A DNA stretch of 64,000 nucleotides, from the NCBI GenBank assembly GCA_024114885.1, contig CP099429.1:1674001-1738000 (forward strand). The letters run 5' to 3'. Origin of the DNA: Septoria linicola. Its lineage: Eukaryota > Ascomycota > Dothideomycetes > Mycosphaerellales > Mycosphaerellaceae. The notes below the pieces were generated by a model. The model had not been told where the DNA came from, searched no databases, and saw only the letters and a list, made by a program, of their open reading frames with translations. The translations under genes and the position numbers were made by a program. Below, in pieces: positions 54,544-64,000 of the stretch. How positions within the stretch are numbered: position 1 is the stretch's first letter; each line of letters starts with the position of its first letter.

Positions 54544-56002
54544 ATGGCGACCACTACATTCACGATGGAAGGTCTCAATAGAGAGATGTCCACATTATAC
54601 CGGGCCATTGCACTCAAGACACTTTTCCAGAATACACCTTGCACCCGGAGTGACGCAGGCCTCAACGTGATCGACGAGGCTGATGGCAGTGAAGATGGAG
54701 AAGGCATTACCAGAGACGATCTGCAACTTGTTATGGCACGACCTAATGATCCCTTCGCCACGCGATTTCGTCTCAGTGTCCCTAGTCCCGCAGACATGAG
54801 ATGGTGCGGCTTCCTAGACGCGCTGTGCGTCTTGTGCTGGTTTGGCCAAGGAGGCGAATCGGTGGTTTCCATCGGCGCACAACAACAGCTCGACGGAAAG
54901 ATCAAGTTCATTTTGACCACCAATGACGGCTCGATTCTGAAGCCAGTGAAGCACTTCAAGGACGTTCTAGCCCTGCTGTCTTGCTTCCTCTGCGGCGAGC
55001 TTGACGAACCCGCCACTATCAATGAGGTAGCAAAGCGAAGCATTACACTCGCTAAAGACAAGATTCTGAACTATCGCAGCCGACTAAGATCCCAGCTAGC
55101 ACTGTTGAGGCAAGATCAGGCCCAATATGACAGTACGTCGCTTACTCAAACGTATGCTTCCGCTATTCTCACGCTAAACGACATCAGGCGAATCCGAAGC
55201 TCTTCTTGACACGCTCGGCCAGTGGCTTCCACAAAGACAATTTGATCGATACCTACTTTGTCAACGGGCGTATGACTTCCGTGGCAGCCAGCAAGATAGA
55301 CTTCTAGCGATCAAAGCTAGCACCGATATCAAGACATACAGGATCATCCGCCACTACATGGGCCGGCTCGGCTCATACCACGCAGCAGCAAGCGTAGTCG
55401 TTGAGGGCGCTGACGAGTTTGCTGGCACTATCAGAGGTGCGACCGTAGGCTGGATCGAAGCATCGTCGACTTTAAGCCGTAGCACAGCGTTCACGGTTGG
55501 AAACGACATTGCCACGTTGGTCACAACGGCATGTCCTCGATTGCGCCACTTCCAAGGACGAACAGCAGAAGTCGTTGCACGTCTGGAGGGAGCGACGAGC
55601 CTTCTCCATGACTACCGGACCGTAGCTCAGAAGCCCGTTGTCCATGCAGAAGCTGCCATGGCACACCATTTCCACAGGAAACAACTACAATTCGCGCGGG
55701 GCCTACGCTACATTGGCTGTAGCAAGGCCTCTTGCTATCTCTGCGACCTCTACTTCTCGCGTCACCCAGCTGGCTTCATACGACGTTCCTGCTCAGGTCG
55801 CGCCTGGCTAAGGTGGGAGCTGCCTAGAACGAACCCTCCTTCTCTCAGACAGGACGAAAGTCTCGAGAATCTTCGCATTATTCGCGACATGCTCGATGCT
55901 ATACATCACGACCTGGACAACGATATTGATGGCGGCCGGTACGGAATGAAAGCAGAGTTTGATTCTACCACAGGCATGTCTATCCCTCTGAGCACTGCTT
56001 AA
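54544..56002 (+). CDS. OTT_1508-like nucleic-acid/nucleotide deaminase-fold protein
   Basis: Two exons, 54544-55132 and 55188-56002, with a 55-nt intron (GTACGT...CATCAG, phase 1; branch GCTAAAC), give 467 residues. The C-terminal half has the zinc-dependent deaminase signature in the form typical of the fungal OTT_1508 family: VVHAEAAMAHHF (zinc His 349, proton-shuttle Glu 351), then RYIGCSKASCYLCDLYF (Cys 379 and Cys 382), followed by FIRRSCSGRAWLRWELP. All four key residues are intact, so the enzyme could be active. The N-terminal part (CGFLDALCVLCWFGQGG and following helices) is the usual fungal extension with unknown role. The family belongs to the cytidine-deaminase-like superfamily and is expanded in fungi; no substrate is known. 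Neighbours are a dsRBD gene upstream and BTB genes downstream. Confidence 0.82.
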
Positions 56003-56199
56003 GCGGACGGTAGCCTACAATGTCATGGCCAGCATGGCACCAAACCAGCGTGCGGGCTTTTAGCGTGAAGCTTATTGCCTCTTGGTCAGTGCATCACATG
56101 CGTGGCGAGACTGTATACTCGCACAGCAGCTCCTGATCGCTGTTCGTGCATCACACCTTGGAATTTCGTATCCTACTGTTTGACTCATCTTTCTGCAAG

Positions 56200-57267
56200 A
56201 TGGCCACGTACAAACAGTAAGGCTTTCTGCCACTTCCTGACACCTTTGTGCTAATAGACGTCAGCATCGGCCAGTCCAAGCCTTGCAAGTTCAGGGTCGG
56301 CCCGGAGAAAGCCATATTCTATGTCCATCATACGCTCATTAGCGAGCGCGCTCCAAAACTTCACGCAGCGACCGCAGAAGGCGAGCGAGACGTCTCAAGG
56401 ACTTCCGTGACCCTTGAGGCTATTGATAGCGATACCTTTGCCTGTGCTGTGGAATACCTGTATACGGGTGACTACACTTGCACGGCGCCGGTGCAGCGTG
56501 TGCAGCATGTGGACGAGTCTCTAGGCGAGTCTTCTGGCGATGAAGACAATTTCACCCCAGCATCGTCGAAAGTGTACGATGACGATGGTACTGTTACAGC
56601 CTGCGGTTTCGGAGGTTGTATGACCGAAGCTATCGACGAACAGCCGGAAAGCTTTGATTGGCCTAGTGCGCCGAAGACATGTAACAAGAAGGCCAAAGCA
56701 TGCAAGGAGTCTATGGTAAAGGAGACGAAGGAAGGGACTAAGCAGGCTGTCTTTCTGAGATCGGTCGCTGCTTTCAACCCTTCCAGAAAGAAGTCAATCA
56801 TTCCTGCTCACCAGCAAGCTTGGGATAAGTTTCTCGAGTTGACGTGGCCTGGTGTGAACATCGACCCAATCGCGACCCAGCATTCAGACATGAGTAATGA
56901 GGACCCAGAGCAAGACTTCACGCCCGCGCTTCTTTGCCATGCTCGACTGCATGTCTTCGCTTGTATCTATGATCTTGCACGCTTGCAGGCCCTCACGCTT
57001 ACCAAGCTGCACGCAACATTGATCGGCTTCAAGATATACGAAAGTCACGGGGCAGAGGATATTGCAGAGCTGCTCAAGTATTGCTATCAGGACACACGAT
57101 CGAGTGGCAGTCACGACGAGATCAAGAAGCTGGTCAATGACTATGTGGCCTGCAACGTGCAGAAGCTCATGCAACAATCGTGTTTCCATAGAGCCATGCG
57201 GGACTGTGGAGAGGCTTCGCTCAATCTGCTTGAGCTGATTGTGCAGAGGTTGGATTGGTGTTCTTGA
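56200..57267 (+). CDS. BTB/POZ-domain protein
   Basis: A short first exon (56200-56216, MATYK) joins by a 48-nt intron (GTAAGG...GTCAG, TCCTGAC branch, phase 2) to 56265-57267, giving 339 residues. The BTB core reads KFRVGPEKAIFYVHHTLISE, then IDSDTFACAVEYLYTGDYTC, the classic 'VH...L' and 'F...V.Y.YTGDY' boxes of a large fungal family. The C-terminal domain LCHARLHVFACIYDLARLQA and YVACNVQKLM is shared with the next gene. It is one of a tandem pair; the partner at 57621-58561 has the same layout. No other domain; probable adaptor, function unknown. The acceptor at 56264 is chosen because the one at 56254 breaks the frame. Confidence 0.78.
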
Positions 57268-57620
57268 GGCGTCAGAACGTTTTCTTAGTCGTTCGTAGAG
57301 AGAATTGCGAATTGGCCTATTCATTCGGCATCCATCTTTTAACGCTTGACCGCTCGGCATATGCCTTTGTCAACAACAGCCATCAGACCCTCGTACGTTG
57401 CGATAGTAGTTGCATATCTGAGCAGGCCTTACCTTGCCCCAAGCTCTCTCCTGATCCGTGGATGAGGATGGGACTTTGTCGTACGGAGTTTTAGCGCGAA
57501 GCTTCGATATCTGGAGTGACTAGCCGACTCGAGCACTGTACAAAAGCTCTCAACCAGCTTGTGCATTCTGTTCTGCCAATCGCCTTGTGGGCTCGAACAA
57601 CAGCTCCAGCATTCGGCGCT
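57268..57620. other. Spacer between tandem BTB genes
   Basis: About 350 bases, no gene seen; promoter region of the downstream BTB copy. Confidence 0.4.
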
Positions 57621-58561
57621 ATGCACGCAGACTATAAGCAGTACGCTGCACTCTATTCTTACAGACAAGGTCCACAGCTAACATCCAATATTGTAGAGTT
57701 GCTCGATCAGCACCTGTCAAGTTCATCATTGGGCCGCAGGAGAAGGAGATGTACATTCATGCGGCTGTCATTAATGGAAGTCAATGGCTCGAGGACGGCG
57801 GAGACCAAGCCATTACCATTGAGAACTGTGACGAAGCCACTTTCTCGCGATTCGTGGAGTACGCCTAACCTGGCGACTATGCTGCAGCAGAGCCCAATGC
57901 TAGCCTTCTAGATGTCGACTACGATGTATCTTCTTCGGACGATACCATGTACACACCCAGTGAGGCCTCCACAACAGGTCCCGACGACGTCTTGACAAGT
58001 AGCAAGACCCGGCTACTGCCGATGACCATCAAGCATGTAAAACAAGCAGCGAATAGTGGATGGAGATCGTCCTGGGCGACGAAGCCAGCTGCTGGCCAAT
58101 CGGGATCTCTGCGAGACCAAGCATGGGACAGATTCACCGCCATCTCGCCACCAAGACCTGAAGAGCTGCCAAAGGTATCGTGGGACTGCGTCGAGCCAAA
58201 TACAGACCTACACGAGGACTATACAGGAGTCTTCCTTTCCCACGCGCGCCTGCATGCCTTCGCCCTCAGCCATGACGTGAAAGGTCTTGAGAAGCTATCG
58301 CTGTACAGACTGTACCAGACCTTGAAAAGTTTCCAACTCCACGATGAGCGGGTCGGAGACATCGCAGCTCTGTTCGAGTACTGCTACGGGGAGTTAGAGT
58401 ATCACTCAGAAGCCTTCGCGCTTCGAGCTGTGGTCGCCGACTATGTGGCTTGCCATGTGGAGAAGCTCGCCTTTGATAGCGTCTTCGCACAGACCTTGTG
58501 TGCACCAAACGAGGCTGCAGCGGATGTCATTCAGCGGTTGTTGGGGAGGCTGGATAGATAA
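57621..58561 (+). pseudogene. BTB/POZ paralogue with nonsense codon in the BTB core
   Basis: A 20-nt first exon (57621-57640, MHADYK) joins by a 56-nt intron (GTACGC...TTGTAG, GCTAAC branch, phase 2) to 57697-58561. The frame reads VKFIIGPQEKEMYIHAAVI, then CDEATFSRFVEYA, a TAA stop at 57866-57868, and continues in the same frame with PGDYAAAEP and 230 more codons. The stop sits exactly where the intact neighbour has the tyrosine of YTGDY. The remaining C-terminal part (VFLSHARLHAFALSHDVKGL, VADYVACHVEKL) is intact and parallels the neighbour. Translation would end after about 60 residues unless the stop is read through or restart occurs at 57947. Most likely a recently disabled tandem duplicate. 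Confidence 0.75.
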
Positions 58562-58701
58562 ACTCGAGCACGAGAGACAGTACGTGGCAATTGAAGCCAT
58601 TGTTTTCTTCTGTAGCGACTGAATACAACGATCTCCAACATCATTTCAATTTCCTTCAGTTGCCTACAATTCCTCGTCTCGAAGGGCTCTCTGACAAGCC
58701 C

Positions 58702-58925
58702 TCACTTCTGGGGGGCATTGTTGGAGTTACCAGCCATAGCCTGTCCACCAGCATTCGCATTCTTGTCGCCAGCAGACTGAGCGCGGCTGGCAAAGCCTTG
58801 GTCGTTGCCAGATTTGGCCTGAAAGATGGTCAGAGAGTTGGTGCGCAGCTCGATATGTGAGCATGTATACATACATTCGCAGACTGGATGCGGGCAGCAT
58901 CGTCTTTGGTCATTTGGCCGGACAT
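58702..58925 (-). CDS. Small SMP-domain (seed-maturation-protein-like) protein
   Basis: Two exons, 58875-58925 and 58702-58818, with a 56-nt intron (GTATGT...TTTCAG, phase 0), encode 55 residues. The sequence MTKDDAARIQSANAKSG, then GFASRAQSAGDKNAN, is the SMP motif first described in plant late-embryogenesis proteins and common in very small fungal proteins. It is hydrophilic with Gly/Asn/Gln-rich ends and no membrane segment. In fungi the role is not established; desiccation or spore-related function is only an inference from plants. The gene is too short and too split to appear as an ordinary open frame, but both splice sites are good and the spliced protein is coherent. Confidence 0.8.
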
Positions 58926-59384
58926 TTTGTGCTATGATATTGGCTTGGTTGTTGTCGTGGTGTGTTTGTGTAGGAGAGGTCGATTGAGTGAATGCGGAGG
59001 ACGTGGTTGCAGGAGACCAGTTTTATGTGTCTTTCATAGTAAGCTTCCTGCAGCAGCTTCAGCCTGCGTGCATTGTGCATTGACATTGGTACGCGAGAGC
59101 TGCGTGACAGACACTTCTTCACTGCAGCTAAGCTCATGCTCTTTCCTGAGCTAGAGTGAGGTCCGATTGAGACTAAAACGACGTGCGGTAAAATGGTCGG
59201 CCTTGTGACGCACTATCTGTCCTCCCCGTTGAGCTGGATATGTTCGATATGCATGCATGTCCTACAGCTGCGCAGTGTGCAATTCGATATGCTAGCAGCA
59301 TTACTTGATTAGTATGGATGCCTCAGGCACTTCACTTTAGCGTGCCAAGAATGTCGACACGCATTCGCAACTCGAAGTTTCCGT
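58926..59384. other. Intergenic flank of the retroelement block
   Basis: About 460 bases of normal composition with CpA and TpG present. No gene seen. The change to AT-rich DNA at about 59,385 is abrupt. Confidence 0.45.
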
Positions 59385-61833
59385 AGCTAGTTACTTCTTT
59401 ATAATCAACTTATTATATTAACTAGTTATAAGCCCTCGTACTACCGCTCGCAAGAGTAGCGCTATCTAGTATAACTTAAAGACCTCTAGTAGGCGACTTA
59501 AAAGACCTCTAGTAGGCGATTTAAAAGATCTTTAATAAAGCGACTCGAAGACTCTCTAGAGTACTATATTAAGTACTATATCTACTAATACTATTCTCTC
59601 TATTAGCTTTAAGCTAAAGAGGTTAGAGAATTAGATCTAATAGGAAGATTTAATTAAATTAGCTCTCTAGAGCGCGAGACTACTCTATTATATTAATAGA
59701 TTACGTACTAAACTACTCGTCTAAAACAAGGACGAGATATAAGAAGCCTTTAAAGATAGAGTAGATAAATAGGTCGTAAGAGACTAATAAGCACGCCTAT
59801 ATATACTTATATAATACGCTAATTACGTCTACGTTATAATTACTACTCTTAAAACCTCTAAGAAGGTTAGAGAGTAACTCTTAAAGACCTATAGTTAATA
59901 GGGTTTTATATATAACTTTAGCGACTTCGAGGAGTTTCTAGAATACTATTTTAATAGTAAGGATATTAAGAAGTTTACTAACGAATTTAGACGTAAGGTT
60001 AATAACCTAAAGGATACGAAAGCTACTATTATAGATATATTCGTAGCCTACTAGATAATTAGTTTACTTAGTTATTACCTACTATTAGAAGCCTTCTATT
60101 AGATATAGTATATATAGCTACGTAATAAGAAGAAACTTATACTCGAGTTAGTTATCGCTACTACTAATAATAAATAGTTTATATATATACGATTAGAGAC
60201 TACTTTTAATATAGTAAAGCCTACGAAGTAGAATTTAAGAGGTACGAAGAAGTATAATAACTATAGTAAGATTAGCTATATCGTAGTAGACTACTATAAA
60301 GGTAAGAATCCTACTCTCTACTACGATAACTATATTACGACGATAGGTTATATAATAGTAGAATATCGTCGTAGTCTATAGAAGTAATAATAGAAGAAGT
60401 CTACTTAAAGATAGTCTAGAAGTAACTACTTATAACTTAATATAACTACGACTATAGACTCGTAGCGTATATTTATAGCTTTAACTAATATTGTCCTTAA
60501 CGAGTTAATAGTACGCGCTTTATAAGCTATATTAAGCTCTAACGCTTAGGTAGTCGATTCTAGCGCGATAATATATATAACGTATAATAAATCAGTTATC
60601 GTTAATAGTATACTATATACTATCTATATTAAGATAGGTAATAGTTAACTTATAGCTACTACGCGCTATACGATTAAGCTACGTATTACTAGACAAGATA
60701 TATAGTTTATAAACGCGTTATTTATACTAGGCCTCGTAGCTAACCTAATTTCTATAGAATAACTCTATAATAAGCGTTATTATTACTTAATAGAGCTTTA
60801 GACGCTTTATATAAGAGGTAGGAACGGTAATATAGTTACTATTATACGCGTTATAAAGTAAGACGGCTTACTATACTTATAGATTAATACGCTAGTTTAA
60901 ATAGTACTTACTAACTTACGTACTTAACCTAGAGTACTCTTAGTAATAGTAGATAAGTAGTACGACCGACTCGGTTACCCTTATTAATTAACGCTCGACA
61001 AGATAGCTACTAACGGCTAAATCTATATTATAGGTATAAGTAAGACAACTAACTACTTACTATATTACTAAGTACTCGCTTAACGCGTATATAGCCGTAT
61101 TCTACGTAACCGACCGACTTAAATATATACTATTATCTATATAGACGTAGTTATAGTATTAATATTAGCCTACGACGGCTCTAAGTATTATATTCTATTT
61201 ATAGACGTAACTTTACTTTACTAATATATTTATACGTTATGCTTTAAGTTATCTATAACGATATTCTTTAAGTAATACTATTAGTACGTATAGACTTAAC
61301 TTAACCTTAGTATTCTAATCTATATACTTAATAGAGAGCGCGAGTATAGTAGAAACGTACTATTATAATAGGCTATAGATAATAGTATTTAACTACGTAT
61401 TATAGTACTAAACTTATTAATATAGAATAGACGCGTAGAGGTAAGTAACTATATTATTAGTATAAAGGCGCGTAAGCTTATACTTACTATACGACTCGTA
61501 AAGAAGTAGTAGCTAGAAGTAGTCTCTACTACGGTCTACTTACTTAATATTACTTACTTATAGACGCTTAATAATACGCTATATACTATTATCGCCTCGT
61601 AAGCGGCTATATAGTAATATAAGCCTAGACTTGATTATTTAAGAGCTTATAGTACTACGGCTATTATATACGACTATAATATAGCTCGAGGCGATAAGTT
61701 TAAAGCTCGTAATAAGGTAGGTTAATTAGTAGGTTATTATAACTACTCTCTCTATCGTATACTTATTAGTAATCGTATTATACGTACTAAGGACGTTAAG
61801 TTTACTAATACTTTACTTATTAATAAAGCTATT
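59385..61833 (+). mobile_element. RIP-degraded Ty1/copia retrotransposon, interrupted at its 3' side
   Basis: AT-rich DNA with stops in every frame but a readable plus-strand relic of a copia-type polyprotein. A gag zinc-knuckle remnant lies at 60250-60300, its cysteines replaced by tyrosines (TGY to TAY). A protease relic lies near 60546-60595 (VVDSSA-type sequence). Integrase follows, ending with a GYYNYSLYRILI relic and a KDVKF box at about 61730-61803. The expected reverse transcriptase and RNase H do not follow: the sequence is broken at 61,834 by the LTR of another element. CpA and TpG are almost absent while CpG and TpA are plentiful, the hallmark of repeat-induced point mutation. A full 5' LTR is missing; only about 40 bases precede the primer-binding site. 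Confidence 0.85.
59425..59436 (+). other. Primer-binding site relic, element 1
   Basis: GTTATAAGCCCT matches, with one RIP-type TpG to TpA change, the complement of the anticodon arm of initiator tRNA-Met. Copia of Drosophila and yeast Ty5 prime with this half-tRNA. The same core occurs in element 2 at 62111. Confidence 0.55.
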
Positions 61834-62092
61834 TGTTAAGAATGTATCCTAGATAGTTAGTCTAGATATAGACTTCTAAGCATAGTTCTGGATGCCTAAG
61901 GCATCTACCTGAGGCTTAGTAAGAGGTACATCTTGCTTCTCTTTCTTCTCTTCTTAGATAACTAACTCAATTAACTTTATATTTAGTTCCTAGCATATTA
62001 CTACTACACTATATATATAAGTCAGTTCAAGATTAATCCTCTATTCTTCTTTACTACGCTATACCCTCCTTAACATTGTGTAGTATATAACA
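61834..62092 (+). repeat. 5' LTR of second copia element
   Basis: Begins TGTTAAG within the integrase-end relic of element 1, and ends either at CTTAACA (62075) or at TATATAACA (62092); both give TG...CA ends with inverted terminal bases. Contains TATATATA at about 62011-62020, a plausible promoter. The primer-binding site lies 18-35 bases beyond. The second LTR and target-site duplication are outside the window. Confidence 0.65.
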
Positions 62093-64000
62093 CGCCCTCC
62101 ACTTTTAATAGGTTATAAGCCCGGGTTTGTGCACTAAATAGGAGCAACCTATGTTAGTATAGGTTACTTATATCCCTTGTAGTTTGTAGAAAACATTTGA
62201 GGCCTAGAAGTTTCCCTAACTATATTGCTAACGAAGCTAGCTTGTACCTAGTAGTATACAAGTTAGTAAAGATCTCTATAAGACAGCAGTATGTTTCTGC
62301 TTTATTAATACCTGCCTAGTTCTCTACTATTACACCTAGTATTACTAGAGTTAGAAGAGGCTACCTAGCCTTCCTACTACCTAGTAGCAGAAACTCTACT
62401 AAGAGAGAAAGATCTAAGTCTTAGTAATTTCCTAAATACGAGGAATCCCTGTCCCTTAGAGCTAGTCTCCCTACTATAAGAAATTACTCTTCTCTAGAAT
62501 CCTTAGCTGGTCTGAAGCATTCTACTAATTATTCATTCTATTTACCTATTTCTATAATAGACTAAGAGGACAAGAAGAGCTAAAGGATTCTAATCCTAGA
62601 CAGAACTAACTAGAAGAAATAGTTTAAGCTATAGACAGATAAGCTAGAAGGAAAGGACTAGTTCTAGGTAATTAGCTAACTAATTATTAGAGGGAACCTA
62701 TATATAGTTTAGTAGGACACTAGTCTCTAGATATATGTTACTTAGAATTAATACTTCTTAAAAGACAATACAGCATGCAGGTTTAGTATTAGATGCAGTA
62801 TTAGTGAAGATAATAAGATAGAGCTAGAGACATAGTATGTTACTATACTAGTAGCTAAGATGTAGGTAATTCTCTAGAACAAGTATAATAGAGTCCTAAA
62901 GTCCTATACTATAGGTCTAATTAAGCAGTTTGTTATATTCAGGATATTACCTAATAAGACAATTAGGGAAGCATAGAGATACCTTAGAGGCCTAGGTAAG
63001 AGGATTGCTAAGATTAATCCTTAGGAAGCTTACTACTAGAGCTAAGAGAAAAGGCTAAAATATCTCCTATAGTCCCTACCTGCATTATACTAAGCAGCTA
63101 AGGATACTATTATAACCTAACTATCCTTAGATATAGACACTATTCTCCTTCTACTTGAGTCCTAAGAGGCAAGAGACAATCTAGACAAGATGGACATAGG
63201 TCTAGCTATATTCTATTCTAGGTAGCCCTACTAAGGAAAGTCCCTACTAATATACCAGCTCTATAAGAAAGGGAAGCACTAGTTGAAAGATTGTCCTAAC
63301 CTCCCTACTACTAAGAAACTATCCTAGCAAAGAAACAGTACTAAGAACTAGAAGGACCCTTAGGGATTATTCCTTAGAGGGAGGGTTAGAAGATCCCCTT
63401 TACTAAGGAATGCTAGATATATTAAGAAAGCTATCTACAAGTTATTATTATATAATAAGCTAAAGAAGGTTGTCTAGAAAATAGGCAAGTAGCTTTAGAG
63501 GATAGAAAAGTCTAGAAAGCTTCTAAAGAAAGGATTTTCAGCCTAGGAGTCTAGTTCTAGTTCTAATTCTAGAACTTACTCTAGTTCTAGAAGTAATAAT
63601 AATTCCCTATTAGAAGATAATAACTAAGATAAGTTAGCCTATTCTATAATTAAGGCTAAAGGCAAGTTGTTACCCTAAGAATAGCTCTTGGATTCCTATG
63701 CCTCATCCTATATAACTAACTAACTGTCCTTCTTTAGATTAGTAAAGCTACTAAGGAAGAAAGTATAGATCAAGGTAGGAGGAGGATACCTCTATGTAAC
63801 CTACTCTAGACTAGTATAGATAAAGGGAATCTTAGGAGGAGAAGTTCTACTTAATAGGGTACTATTTGTTCCTAATCTTAGAGTAAATCTTATATTATAG
63901 GATTAGTTTAGTAAGCAATTTAGAGTCTAGAAGCCTGATTTTACTCTTACCTCCCTAGATAGCCAAACAGTTATAAAGACTAAGCTAGTTAGAGGTGTTC
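62093..64000 (+). mobile_element. Second Ty1/copia retrotransposon (5' part), degraded, runs off window end
   Basis: Internal part of a copia-like element with many in-frame TAG and TAA codons. The gag part ends in a zinc-knuckle relic at 63253-63300 (QLYKKGKH, then LKDCPN) with first cysteines turned to tyrosine and a tryptophan turned to TAG. A protease relic (LDSYASS, 63688-63720) and the copia box VLFVPNLRVNLI-like at 63841-63895 follow. Integrase and later domains lie beyond 64,000. It is inserted into element 1. CpG is nearly absent while CpA and TpG partly survive, unlike element 1, so the two decayed differently or at different times. Confidence 0.8.
62111..62126 (+). other. Primer-binding site, element 2
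   Basis: GGTTATAAGCCCGGGT is complementary, with one TpG to TpA change, to the anticodon stem-loop of initiator tRNA-Met (which reads ...CGGGCTCATAACC...). It lies just downstream of the LTR, as required for minus-strand priming by a cleaved half-tRNA. Confidence 0.6.

Overview
The window is nuclear DNA of a filamentous ascomycete. Genes are dense and on both strands. Introns are short (about 48-190 nt) with GT(A/G)AG(T/C)-type donors and CTAAC/CTGAC-like branch sites. Families such as AcrB, the BioD-BioA fusion, augmin HAUS1 and OTT_1508-type deaminases, plus RIP-like retroelement decay, fit Pezizomycotina. Dothideomycetes is my guess from overall protein flavour; the sequence alone does not settle it.

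Left and middle (about 1-51.7 kb) hold mostly conserved housekeeping genes. In order: a BTB protein; mitochondrial citrate carrier (-); MAM33/p32 (+); SKI3 (-) head to head with an augmin HAUS1-like gene (+); an alpha/beta hydrolase (-); a broken BTB gene (+); DHR2-type helicase (-); CCR4 deadenylase (-); a methyltransferase (+); an ETF regulatory LYR protein (-) divergent from a thioesterase (+); AcrB (+); a KEL3-like Kelch protein (-) divergent from a proline iminopeptidase (+); an FSH1 hydrolase (-); KGD2, the E2 of 2-oxoglutarate dehydrogenase (-, with a one-base frameshift), divergent from complex I NDUFB9 (+); bioF (-) divergent from bioDA (+); histone H2A (-) divergent from H2B (+); a low-complexity protein (-); SQS1 (-) divergent from ATG4 (+). 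Several mitochondrial functions occur close together (citrate carrier, MAM33, LYRM5, KGD2, NDUFB9), and bioF/bioDA form a small biotin cluster.

Right part (about 51.7-59 kb) looks accessory. It has a three-exon gene interrupted by a stop codon, a dsRNA-binding-domain protein, an OTT_1508-like deaminase just downstream on the same strand, two tandem BTB genes (the second with a nonsense codon in its BTB core) and a tiny SMP-domain protein. The dsRBD-deaminase pair is the most interesting unexplained arrangement.

The last 4.6 kb (from about 59,385) is AT-rich, RIP-degraded retrotransposon. A Ty1/copia element (gag, protease, integrase remnants) is interrupted by a second copia element whose 5' LTR starts at 61,834 and which runs off the window end. 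The two differ strikingly in dinucleotide make-up, and both have a primer-binding site matching the anticodon arm of initiator tRNA-Met.

I recognised no tRNA, rRNA or CRISPR in the window. Spliced models were worked out by hand from reading frame, splice consensus and family resemblance; no alignments or searches were run.
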